Source: Medicago truncatula
Taxonomy: Eukaryota > Streptophyta > Magnoliopsida > Fabales > Fabaceae
Direction of reading: 5' to 3'
Length of the DNA: 64,000 bases
NCBI RefSeq assembly: GCF_003473485.1
Contig: NC_053047.1
Coordinates: 13,356,001-13,420,000 of the forward strand
The position numbers were made by a program, and so were the translations under genes. Of this stretch, positions 35,985 through 45,711 are shown piece by piece. Numbering within the stretch: the stretch's first letter is position 1; the number at the start of each line of letters is the position of its first letter. The notes beneath the pieces were generated by a model. The model ran no database searches. It was not told the origin of the DNA and worked only from the letters and a program-made list of their open reading frames with translations.

Positions 35985-35992
35985 AATTTCCC

Positions 35993-36565
35993 TTTACTTT
36001 ATCATAGAAACATCGTCAAGAACGTATTAAGAGGGACATAATTAATGATCATAGTCATACATTTATTAAAATTAGATTATTATTTAAAACTAATTTTCCC
36101 TTATTATTTAAATCGATAGCAGCAAATTATCGATGTGCAGTATCATCAATTTTGACCTAAAATCAAGTTTAGTACTCTATTAGTTTCTCGGTCCCCTCCC
36201 AATTGTTTTTCTTTCTTTTATACATTTTTTTAGTTTCTTTAGTTTGTTTCTGTGACTTCATAGTCTTTTTTGTTTTGACTTACCATTTTTATGCGTTGTG
36301 ATTTTTGATTTCCCGTCTTAGAGCTGCGTTTAGATAAGTTAGATCAAAAGATTTGCTTTGAACATGTATATTTAATCAATGACTTTTGCATCAAAAAATA
36401 TAGAAAGGTGATTAATTATCTCCCATGTCCCGTGCTTCTGGTCTGTTCCTTTAATTTGCTCTTCCCACACCAGTATTTAAAAGCATGTTCCCTCTCTATA
36501 TCCACATCATAACTATCGAACACAAACAAAACTAAATAGCATAAACCACTTTCTTCTAAACCAAA
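35993..36565 (+). promoter_or_regulatory. Promoter and 5' UTR of the RLK2 pseudogene
   Basis: Highly similar to the sequences before RLK1 and RLK3, including the TATTTAAA box (about 36472-36480) and the ACAAACAAAACTAAATAGC leader. The distal promoter is cut by the composite insertion at 35985, so RLK2 has lost its original upstream context. Confidence 0.5.
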
Positions 36566-39500
36566 ATGAAGTCTTTTTCTTTATACCTTCATCTCCTTTT
36601 TATGCTTACCTTAAATTTAATGTGGTTTGGTCCAAACAAAATAAGGGCAGTGGCTGCAATAGGAAACCAAACTGATCATTTGGCATTGCTCAAATTCAAA
36701 GAATCAATTTCCAGTGACCCATACAAAGCTCTTGAATCTTGGAATTCATCCATTCACTTCTGCAAGTGGCATGGAATCACATGCAGCCCCATGCATGAAC
36801 GAGTTACACAGTTGACTCTAGAAAGATATCAGTTACATGGATCTTTATCTCCCCATGTTTCCAATCTCACTTTTCTGAAAACACTCAACATTGGAGACAA
36901 CAACTTCTTTGGAGAAATTCCACAGGAGTTGGGTCAGTTGCTACATTTGCAACAACTTTTTCTCAACAATAACTCTTTTGCAGGTGAGATTCCTACAAAC
37001 CTGACATATTGTTCCAAACTCAAATTTTTGTTTTTGAGTGGGAACCATCTCATCGGTAAAATACCAACTGAAATCGGCTCTTTGAAGAAGGTTCAAGCAA
37101 TGACTGTTGCGAAAAACAATTTAATCGGAGGAATCCCTTCATTCATTGGAAATCTTTCAAGCTTAACACGTCTATTAGTTTCTGAAAACAATTTTGAGGG
37201 AGACATTCCACAAGAAATATGTTTTCTCAAACACTTGACATTTTTAGCTTTGAATGAGAACAATTTGTCCGGTAAGATTCCTTCTTGTCTTTATAATATC
37301 TCATCACTTATTGTCCTTTCGGTAACACTGAATCACCTTCATGGCTCTTTTGCACCCAACATGTTCCACACCCTCCCCAATCTTGAACTATTCTATTTTG
37401 GAGCAAATCAATTCTCAGGTCCAATTCCTATTTCAATTGCAAATGCTTCTGCCCTACAAAGATTAGACTTAGGACACAACATGAATTTGGTTGGACAAGT
37501 TCCAAGTCTTAGGAATTTACAAGATCTTTCCTTCCTAAGTTTGGAATTTAACAATTTAGGTAACATTTCAACTATGGACTTAGAGTTTTTAAAATATTTG
37601 ACAAATTGCAGTAAACTAAACATGCTTTCGATATCTTAAAATAATTTTCGAGGTCGTTTGCCAAATTCCATAGGCAATTTATCCACTGAACTTCTAGAAC
37701 TATATATGGGGGGTAATAAGATATCAGGAAAAATTCCTGCAGAATTAGGACGTCTAGCTGGCTTAATTCTCTTGACCATGGAGTGTAACTGCTTTGAAGG
37801 AATTATTCCAACAAATTTTGGGAAGTTCCAAAAGATGCAGGTATTATCTTTGAGGGAAAACAAGTTGTCAGGAGGTATTCCACCCTTCATAGGCAATCTC
37901 AGTCAATTGTTTGATTTAGAATTAAATCATAATATGTTTCAAGGAAGTATTCCTCCAAGCATAGGAAACTGTCAAAATTTACAATCTCTTTATCTTTCTC
38001 ATAATAAGCTTAGAGGAACCATACCTGTTGAAGTTTTAAATATTTTTTCTTTATCAAAGATATTGAACTTGTCACATAACTCTTTGAGTGGTAGCTTACC
38101 AAGAGAAGTGGGTATGTTAAAAAATATTGAAGCATTAGATGTCTCTGAGAATCATCTATCTGGTGATATTCCTAGAGAAATTGGTGAATGTACAAGCTTA
38201 GAATATATTCATTTGCAAAGGAACTCCTTCAACGGAACAATACCGTCCTCTTTGACTTTTCTCAAAGGTCTTCGATATTTAGACCTTTCAAGAAATCAAT
38301 TGTCTGGATCAATTCCTGATGGTATGCAAAATATCTCTGTTTTAGAGTATTTGAATGTTTCTTTTAACATGTTGGTAGGAGAGATACCGACAAATGGTGT
38401 ATTTGGAAATGCAACCCAAATAGAAGTGATTGGAAACAAAAAGCTATGTGGAGGTATTTCCCACCTGCATCTACCACCATGCCCTATCAATGGTAGGAAA
38501 CATGCAAAGCAACAAAAGTTCAGGTTGATAGCAGGGATAGTTAGTGTGGTTTCTTTTATTCTCATACTTTCATTTATCATAACTATCTACATGATGAGGA
38601 AAAGAAATCAAAAGAGATCTTTTGATTCACCTACAATTGATCAACTAGCTAAGGTTTCATACCAAGAATTACATGTTGGAACCCATGGATTCTCAGATAG
38701 AAACTTGATCGGATCAGGAAGTTTTGGTTCCGTATACAGAGGAAATATTGTTTCAGAAGATAATGTTGTTGCAGTAAAAGTCTTGAACCTCCAGAAAAAG
38801 GGAGCTCACAAGAGTTTCATTGTTGAATGTAATGCACTAAAAAATATTAGACACCGAAATTTGGTTAAGGTTTTAACATGTTGTTCTAGCACAAATAACA
38901 AAGGCCAAGAATTTAAAGCTCTAGTTTTTGAATACATGAAAAATGGAAGCTTAGAACAGTGGTTACATCCTGAGACTTTGAATGCAAATCCTCCAACAAC
39001 ATTGAACCTTCGTCGTAGATTAAACATCATTATCGATGTTGCTTCTGCATTACATTATCTTCATCGATAATGTGAGCAATTAGTCCTTCATTGTGATCTA
39101 AAACCAAGCAATGTCCTTCTTGATGATGACATGGTTGCTCATGTGAGTGATTTTGGCATAGCAAGACTTGTCTCAACCATTTCCAGTACCTCTAATAAGA
39201 ATACTAGTACAATTGGAATAAAAGGAACAGTTGGTTATGCTCCACCGGGTACGTTTTACATTCTTGAATCTTCCATTGTTTTTTTAATTCTTTAATTGTT
39301 ATATTTAATACCTTTTGTTACATGTTTTAGAGTATGGGATGGGTTCGGAAGTATCCACTTGTGGTGACATGTATAGCTTTGGAATCCTTATGCTGGAAAT
39401 GCTTACTGGTAGAAGACCCACTGATGAACTTTTTGAAGATGGTCAAAATCTGCATAACTTTGTTAAAATTTCATTTCCCAATAATTTCGTAAAGATTTTG

Positions 39501-39699
39501 GATCCACATCTTTTACCAAGAGCTGAAGATGGAAATCATGAGATTCTTATTCCAACTATAGAAGAGTGCTCAGTTTCCCCTTTTTAGGATTGGACTTTTT
39601 TGTTCATTGGAATCATCAAATGAAAGAATGAATATTGTGGATGTCACTAGAGAGCTTACCACAATCCATAAGGTCTTTCTAGCTGGTGAGATGAACTGA
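36566..39699 (+). pseudogene. LRR receptor-like kinase pseudogene (RLK2)
   Basis: Full-length paralogue of RLK1 and RLK3 with the same exon-intron layout (exon 1 to 39248, intron 39249-39330, exon 2 from 39331). Three lesions were found. TAA at 37637-37639 replaces a Tyr codon in the LRR region. TAA at 39068-39070 replaces the Glu codon of 'LHRECEQL', just before the catalytic loop. A 1-bp insertion at about 39577-39585 shifts the last 40 codons. All other codons stay in frame and the LRR, TM and kinase blocks are recognisable. The signal peptide is shorter by several residues ('MKSFSLYLHLLF'). The first stop would leave a secretable LRR fragment of 357 residues without TM or kinase, but nothing shows that it is used. 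Confidence 0.92.
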
Positions 39700-40540
39700 T
39701 ATTCTTATATGCTTATTTGAATCATAACCAACTCATTAATTGCTTATGAAATTAGAATTTTATTTTTATCATCTTATTGTGCATTTCAAAATTCCTAGAC
39801 TACAAAATATAATGGTAATAATGACCTTCTTGATTTTAATTTCAGGTCTTGAACAAAATTTCTAAGTCATTTGTGGAAAGAGAAGTTATGCAGCATAATG
39901 TACTCTGCTAAGAAAATGAATGGTCAGCTGGAATCACATGTGGCAATGCTTAGTATACTAGTTGCTATAAATAAACAATGTTTTCTGTATTGCTTTCTAA
40001 TTAAATGTGATGTGAGAATTGATAATTCTCCCATATTTATCTTCATTCTCATATGAATTGTCATTGTAGTTAATTCAATGGGTGTCGATTTAATCAAATC
40101 TTTATTAAAATGTGTTTAATTCATAAGTATATTAAACTTTGTTTGCCCAAATAAAACAACAATCAATTCATTTGAAATGATTTTACTTCTTGGTATATTA
40201 TTACATATGAATGATCAGTTACTTCCTTGGCAGTTAGAATCAAACTTAATTTTAAACTCAAAATCAATCATGTTAATCATAAGAAATAGTAAATCAATAT
40301 GCGTAAGCATATCTGAATTCATGATCAGATATCATTGACGTGATATGTCATTCTAGATCCATACACATTCTCAGTGAGAGAACTCTTTGTTATTCTCTTT
40401 ATCTCCTTGTGATGATGGGATGTCAACAAGATCGACAACCACTAGTATGTGTGACCTAGGGACCATGTTCTCCTTTATTTATAGAACCCAATTATGGTTA
40501 ATTATTGGCATTTCTATTTTATCCCCTCATAAAAATAGAA
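39700..40540 (+). repeat. RLK2 3' flank, duplicated after RLK3
   Basis: Similar to 48907-49690, including the UTR acceptor-like TTTTAATTTCAG (about 39845), 'atgatgggatgtcaaca' (about 40413) and 'tttatttatagaacccaatt' (about 40473). The duplicated kinase unit therefore extends at least 840 bp past the stop codon. Short ORFs here are noise. Confidence 0.75.
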
Positions 40541-41165
40541 TGAAAATTGTTTTTCCCACTTCAAAAATTGCTCAAGCACACCTGAAAATTAAATATATAA
40601 CCCAACGATACCTAATTGCCATTTGGCCTTTGCAACGGTCGTTAATTTCCATTCGCTTAAACCAACGATGGTTAACTACCGTATTTTCCTTGCAACGGTA
40701 CTTAACAACCGTTGCGTAGGAAACTTACCAAAACCAGCACAACCTACTCCTACCTCACTGTTCATCCATCACTTTTTTTGTCTCTTCCATCAAAACCACT
40801 AAAGTGCAAAAAAAAAAAAAAAACAAAAAATCCACAATCTTAGTCTCAAATCATTGAAGGAGTGCTACAAGGCTTCTACACACTTTTGACGTTAAGAAAC
40901 AGTTTTGTAAATTTTTCTGCTATATTTTGATGTTTTTGTGATATACTCACAACAGTAGGTAACTACCGTTGATAGAATGGTAAGTAACTACCGTTTGTAG
41001 ATTGACAACTAACTACCGCTGGTAGAGCAGCAGTTAATTGTCGTTGCATGATAGTAGCCACTGCCTTTTATTCTCAAGCCACACCTTTTTTAGCATTTTT
41101 ATTTTATTTTTTTCATTTGAATTAATTATTAATTAAATGTTTTTTTAAAAATGTTATGTTGTTTA
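40541..41165. repeat. Inverted-repeat-rich stretch with TAACTACCGTTG motifs
   Basis: Many copies of GGTAGTTAACTACCGTT-like words in both orientations: about 40600-40715 (cgatacctaattgcc, caacggtcgttaa, gatggttaactaccg, caacggtacttaac) and about 40950-41045 (ggtaactaccgttg, taagtaactaccgt, caactaactaccgc). The arrangement is like a CACTA or other DNA-transposon subterminal region, but I found no terminus. A 17-base poly-A run lies at 40809-40825. Confidence 0.45.
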
Positions 41166-41384
41166 TTTATAGTTATGGTTGAAAATGCGGATGATGATCC
41201 GGTTGAGAAAAAACCTAGTTATACCCAGACTCAAAGAATCCAATTTAAAAAATCCAATGTTGGTGTTGTTGTGTTTTAGGAGTGGCGATCTCAAAGCACC
41301 AAAGAAAAGATTGAAGCATGAACGCATTCTTCTTAGTTATACCCGGACTCCTTCATTCTTCTTAGTTAATTTGTCATCTTGCAG

Positions 41385-41815
41385 GCTCTGGGACCCTACT
41401 TCAGTAAGCTTCATGCAAAATGTTTTAAATGGAGATCAAAGTTCTCTGTTAGCTATTACTGAAGGAAGCCGGGTAATTTTTTAGATTTATAGTGATAAAT
41501 TATAAAAGCATAGAGACGCCATTTGGTATTGTGTCTGCTTGTTAGAAATCTTGTTTGACACAACATGTGTGCCGTGTCACATACTGTTTCAACGCTTGTA
41601 CTTCATAGGTTATAATGGATTCTGCTTTGTGCTTCCTCATCTGTTTTTCAATTGCAGCTTACTATGTGGGACTTGAGAGTGAAAGAAAATGGTGGTTGTG
41701 TACATCGGATTAGTGGTACCCCTGGTGATACTTTATATTCTGTTTGCAGTTCTTCCACTGGTAATATTGCCGTTGGTGGGGTTGATCGTACTGTGACTAT
41801 TTATGATCCTCGCAG
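41385..41815 (+). pseudogene. WD40-repeat gene fragment (two exons)
   Basis: Exon 41385-41472 and exon 41658-41815 with intact AG and GT borders join in frame to read '...LWDPTSVSFMQ...AITEGSR-LTMWDLRVKENGGCVHRI...GGVDRTVTIYDPRR'. This is a WD40 propeller segment ('LWD', 'TMWDLR', 'TIYDPR'). Both splice junctions keep the phase. Upstream sequence (41175-41384) has a short ORF but no clear WD motifs. Downstream, the donor at 41816 has no matching exon; a MITE and a LINE fragment follow. It is therefore a captured or degraded fragment of a host gene. I do not name the parent gene. Confidence 0.7.
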
Positions 41816-41926
41816 GTTAGCTTCCATCATCATTTCATGAATAACACTTCAAAAGTAATGGCTGCAATCCTGACTTGTCATTATTTTTTGTGAATCTGTA
41901 TACATATTTAACCTATGTAAACATGG

Positions 41927-42091
41927 TGCACTACTAAAAAAACAAAAATTAGTGAGGGAAATTTAGTGAGGGAAAACATGAAATCCCTCTCTAATTCCGT
42001 CATTAAATTTTGCGACCAAGGAATTTGTGAGAAATTTTATGTTTTCCGTCACAAATTTCCCTCTCTAATTTTGCTTTTCCTAGTAGTGGTG
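41927..42091. mobile_element. 159-bp CACTA-type MITE
   Basis: The element is 41930-42088. It starts CACTACTAAAAAAACAAAAA and ends TTTTCCTAGTAGTG, and its TSD is GTG at both sides (41927-41929 and 42089-42091). Its interior is almost entirely inverted repeat with TTAGTGAGGGAAATTT / AAATTTCCCTCTCTAA words. The terminal CACTACT.. and the 'gtgaggg' words resemble the complete CACTA at 7801, which could have mobilised it. Confidence 0.88.
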
Positions 42092-42183
42092 TATGCCTAT
42101 GACTAGATTGTATATATTTTCTTAATTGTTTTTTAATTCACTTTTACATTTTCCTAACTATGCTTCATAATTCATTTCATATA

Positions 42184-42670
42184 GATGGTTGGCTTGGTCT
42201 CTCAACAGTTTTTCATTGTCAGTTTTTCGAGCATTTGCATCAATTTGGTGGCTTGCGGGTTCTTCCAAGAAGACAACCGACTCCATGCACATTATTTGGC
42301 TGTTAGTTGTATGGACAATATGGAAAGAACTAAATAATAGAAATTTTCAAAGAAAACAGGACAACTTGCTTGCGTTAGGTGAAAGGGTAAAGCTTCAGTC
42401 ATTTTGGTGGTTGAAATCAAAATATAATAATTTTGATTTTGATTATCAAATGTGGCGGCGGAGTCCTTTAACTTGCTTAAACTCAGTTTTTTAGCTTATT
42501 ATTCTGTTTCTTTTTTCTTTTTGTTTTATAGCCTTATTAACGTTGTACACGATTGTTTGAACTTTGTTAGTGTCTAGTCGTTTTGGCACTCCTTGTGCTA
42601 AAGCGTTTAGCGGTCATTTTTATTTATATCATTTTGACTTTTTTATAAAATAAAATAAAAAAGAGAGAAA
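42184..42670 (+). mobile_element. 5'-truncated LINE, 3' end 1
   Basis: Plus-strand coding remnant (42189-42494, 'IIWLLVVWTIWKELNNRNF' and 'VKLQSFWWLKSK') matches the very C-terminus of LINE ORF2, as in the complete LINE near 2640-2850. It is followed by a 3' UTR with '...gtctagtcgttttggcactccttgtgctaa' and an AAAATAAAATAAAAAA tail near 42650. Everything upstream of the last 100 codons is missing, as in typical LINE 5' truncation. Confidence 0.8.
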
Positions 42671-42902
42671 AATAAACTTACATTAAACAAAGTAAAATAT
42701 TCCAATGGCTTCTTACTTTTATGTTGAAGATATAAAAAAATAAACACTAACTTTAATTGATTGCTATTAGACGATAGTATAAGTGATAAATTTCTTTAAG
42801 AGTGAGGCTATAAAAAATTATAATTCTCCCATTTCATTTACAAAGTTATCTATTGAGAGGAAAAAATATGCTAACGACTGAGGTCCTGTTCAGTTCAAGG
42901 AA
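42671..42902. other. Unassigned spacer
   Basis: AT-rich sequence of about 230 bp between a LINE tail and the solo LTR. No feature recognised. Confidence 0.3.
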
Positions 42903-44215
42903 TTAGTTGTTGGAATAAAATGTGTTTTAGAATAAACCTTAATGAGTTTTGATGATAACAAGGTATTAAAAATTGTCAATTGATTTTTGCTAATAATTGT
43001 TCAAGTGTACAGGACCATAGGCAAAGTTATTCAATTTCAATAGGTCTTGGAAAGAACAATAGAGAGCAAAGGAATTTAAAGCATCTGAAGAAAACTGCGT
43101 CTGAAGCTATGAAGTGCTTCTGAAGTTTCAAGTGCCTCTGAAGTGATTACATCATCAGAAGCAGAAGTTCATCAGAAGCAAAGTTCATCAGAAGCAAGAT
43201 TTCATCAGAAGCTATATCATCACCAGAAGCTACAGTTGATCAGAAGATTCAATCTGAAACCTCAAAGAGCTGATTCTTTACGTTAACCTCGTCTAAAAGA
43301 GCGAAGGATCAAAAAGGGGAGTGCCAACGTTCATTTGAAAAGCACTAGGTGCTTGTACCTCATTGAAGAGTTGACAAAGTACAAGTGTACAACCACTACC
43401 TCCACGACCCTGAGTGTGTCCTCGCTACAATACAAGATAACAGCTCTGCCTGTAGAATTGTTCCTTCAAGATAGGAATGAATTTGAAGTTGATCCTTCAT
43501 AGGACTACACCCAAATCAGGCAAAAGATTACTGGTGGATGATCAAAGGAACTCAACGACTCTTTAAGACGTGCTAAAAATCTCAACGTCTCTCTACTCAC
43601 CTCTATATAAAGGAGTGAAGACTTGATGATTGGTAGAGACATCAACACAAGTTAAAAGCGCCAAAACTCTGCCAAATTTGATTCTAAAAAGCACTTTGAA
43701 TTTCTGCACTGATTTGATATATCTTAGAAATTCTTAAGTCTAGAGTCTTTATTGCATTGTATTGTGAACACCACTGATTGTATATCAAGTGTTCAATTCA
43801 AACAAATTTTTGTGTAATTCTGTTTGATTAGAAGCCTCTTGCTTTAGTGCTTGAGCATTGGAAGTCTCTTGCCTGCGTGCTTGAGCATTTGAGAAGTCTC
43901 ATACTAGATAGTATTGAGCAATTGTAATCTGTGTGATTATTTCTTAGTGGAAATCTCCTTGGAAGTGCAAGGGGGACTGGACTACTTCCGGTTTGTGGAA
44001 GGAACCAGGATAATTGTTTGTGTCTCTCTTTCTTTTCTCTACTCTGTTTTATTCCGCTGCATATCCAATTCTGAACATCACATCAGAAGCTATCTCAACC
44101 AGCTTCTGAAGAGATATCAGAAGAAGATTTTTAAGGGAAAAGGAAAAAGAAAACACAATCCAACCCCCCCCCCCCCCCCCCCCCCCCTTCTTGTGTTTTT
44201 CTCACCTTCATTAGT
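42903..44215 (+). mobile_element. Solo LTR, SIRE/Maximus-like copia type, 1,303 bp
   Basis: The LTR is 42908-44210, beginning TGTTGGAATAAAATG and ending CTCACCTTCA. The TSD TTAGT lies at 42903-42907 and 44211-44215. It contains 'TTTTGATGATAACAAGG' near the start, a series of TCATCAGAAGC words (43140-43245), a TCTATATAAAGGAG promoter-like box (about 43604) and, near the 3' end, CCAACCCCCC...TTCTTGTG. This layout is familiar from legume SIRE/Maximus LTRs. The poly-C tract here is about 26 bases. No internal genes are present. Confidence 0.88.
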
Positions 44216-44850
44216 CTATCTTCATAACAGGTGGCCTACAAAGGACAATTTGGTGCGTTGAGGCATCATTCTGGTCGACGCTCAACTGTGTGTGTCCGGT
44301 TGTGGCAATAATGAAACAGAAGATCATCTCTTAATTTATTGTCCTACTTTCGGTGTGCTTTTGCATCATGTCAAAACTTGGATTGGTTTGAATTTTGTGG
44401 AACACCAACATATTTTGGATCATTTTACTCAGTTTGCTTATTCCATGGGAAGCTTTAAACCTCGTCGGTCGTTTTTGCAGCTTGTTTGGTTATGCGGCGT
44501 TTATGTGCTTTGGAATGAAAGAAATCACAGATTTCTATGGAATGAAAGAAATCACATATTGTTCTCTAATAAAGCTAAATCTGTTAGACAACTTTTGAAA
44601 AAAAAATCCAAAATACTATGTTACATTGGCTGAAAGCTAAAAATGTCTGTTTTCCTTTTGGGTACCATATATGGTGTGGCAACACCATTTTTTCTGTTTG
44701 GGCATTGGTCGACTTCTTTTTATCTGTAATTATTCATGATACTTTGTATACTCTTGTTCTGCTCTCCTTTGCACACCTTGTACCAGAGAGTAGTTCTGTT
44801 TTTCCTTGTGGTAATATATCTCATTTTTTATTGGTTAAAAAAAAAAAATT
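44216..44850 (+). mobile_element. 5'-truncated LINE, 3' end 2
   Basis: Plus-strand zf-RVT-like remnant with 'NRWPTKDNLVR', then in another frame 'CVSGCGNNETEDHLLIYCP', and 'LFGYAA/LVWLCGVYVLWNERNH'. A 25-bp tandem duplication repeats 'WNERNH' near 44512-44560. It ends in a poly(A) tail at about 44837-44850 after a 3' UTR. It is a second, independent LINE insertion, broken on the left by the solo LTR's site or by truncation. Confidence 0.75.
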
Positions 44851-44995
44851 AGTCTCTAAAGATATAAGTACACCAAAAAAAAAGGACACATAAAATATAT
44901 CTTTATAACAAAAAAAAAATGTGTGTGTAAATTATGTGAGAAGTCTCAACTCAACCCATCCGTGACGCTAAGCCAAATTGGAGATAAGTGTCGCA

Positions 44996-45711
44996 TCGCA
45001 TCATCAGCATTATCTTTATTAAGAAACGATTGTCATGTTTTCTACCCCAAATGAAACGATTGTCATGTTGTAATGGTAGTATTTACTTTATCATAGAAAC
45101 ATCGTCAAGAACGTATTAAGAGGGACATAATTAATGATTATAGTCATACATTTATTAAAATTTGATTATTATTTAAAACTAATTTTCCCTTATTATTTGA
45201 ATCGATAGCAGCAAATTATCCATGTGCAGTATCATCAATTTTGACCTAAAATAAAGTTTAGTACTCTATAAGTTTCTCGGTCCCCTCCAAATTGTTTTTC
45301 ATTCTTTTATACTTAAATAAGTAATTTTTACATTTTTTTAGTGTTTTTAGTTTATTTTTGTGATTTCGTAGTCTTTTTACGATTCTGTTTGTTTTGATTT
45401 ACCACTTTTATGCGGTGTGATTTTTGATTTCCCGTCTTAGAGCTGCGTTTAATTAAGTTAGTTCGAAAGATTTGCTTTGAACATGTATATTTAATCAATG
45501 ACTTTTGCTTTAAAAATTATCGAAAGGTGATTAATTATCTCCCATGTCCGGTGCTTCTCGGTCTGTTCGTTTAATTGACTTGAAAGATAATTTCTTTAAT
45601 TTGCTCTCCCACACACCAGTATTTAAATGCATGTTCCCTCTCTATACCCACATCATAACTATCGAACACAAACAAAACTAAATAGCATAAACCATTTTCT
45701 TCTAAACCAAA
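44996..45711 (+). promoter_or_regulatory. RLK3 upstream region with core promoter
   Basis: The duplicated unit starts here (TCATCAGCATTATCTTT...). It contains the doubled GAAACGATTGTCATGTT, a TATTTAAA box at about 45619-45626 and the conserved A/C-rich leader before the ATG at 45712. This is the longest uninterrupted version of the shared kinase promoter in the window, together with RLK1's. Confidence 0.6.

Larger units (their letters stand above)
28885..35985. mobile_element. 7.1-kb composite insertion with imperfect terminal inverted repeats
   Basis: It splits the upstream region of RLK2 relative to RLK1 and RLK3. The left end reads TTCTATGaaGAAGT...TTGACTTTTTTAGTGAAGT. The complement of the right end reads TTCTATGGTGAAGT...ATGACTTTTTCGGTGAAGT. 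So there are inverted ends of about 45 bp with mismatches, extending weakly further. No transposase was found inside, and a clean TSD is not visible; about 45 bp of host sequence present in the other copies is missing at the site. It could be a non-autonomous Mutator-like element. Inside lie tRNA-like motifs, a 184-bp tandem array and a solo LTR. Confidence 0.55.

Noticed and set aside
43140-43250. Regular TCATCAGAAGC words, CRISPR-like at first sight
   Set aside because: Spacing is irregular, the words lie inside a TSD-flanked LTR, and such repeats are known from SIRE/Maximus-type LTRs. CRISPR arrays do not occur in plant nuclear DNA.
44165-44188. Poly-C run as a possible sequencing or assembly error, or a G-quadruplex element
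   Set aside because: CCAACCCCCC...TTCTTGTG is the normal end of this LTR type. The exact length may be inaccurate, but the feature is real.
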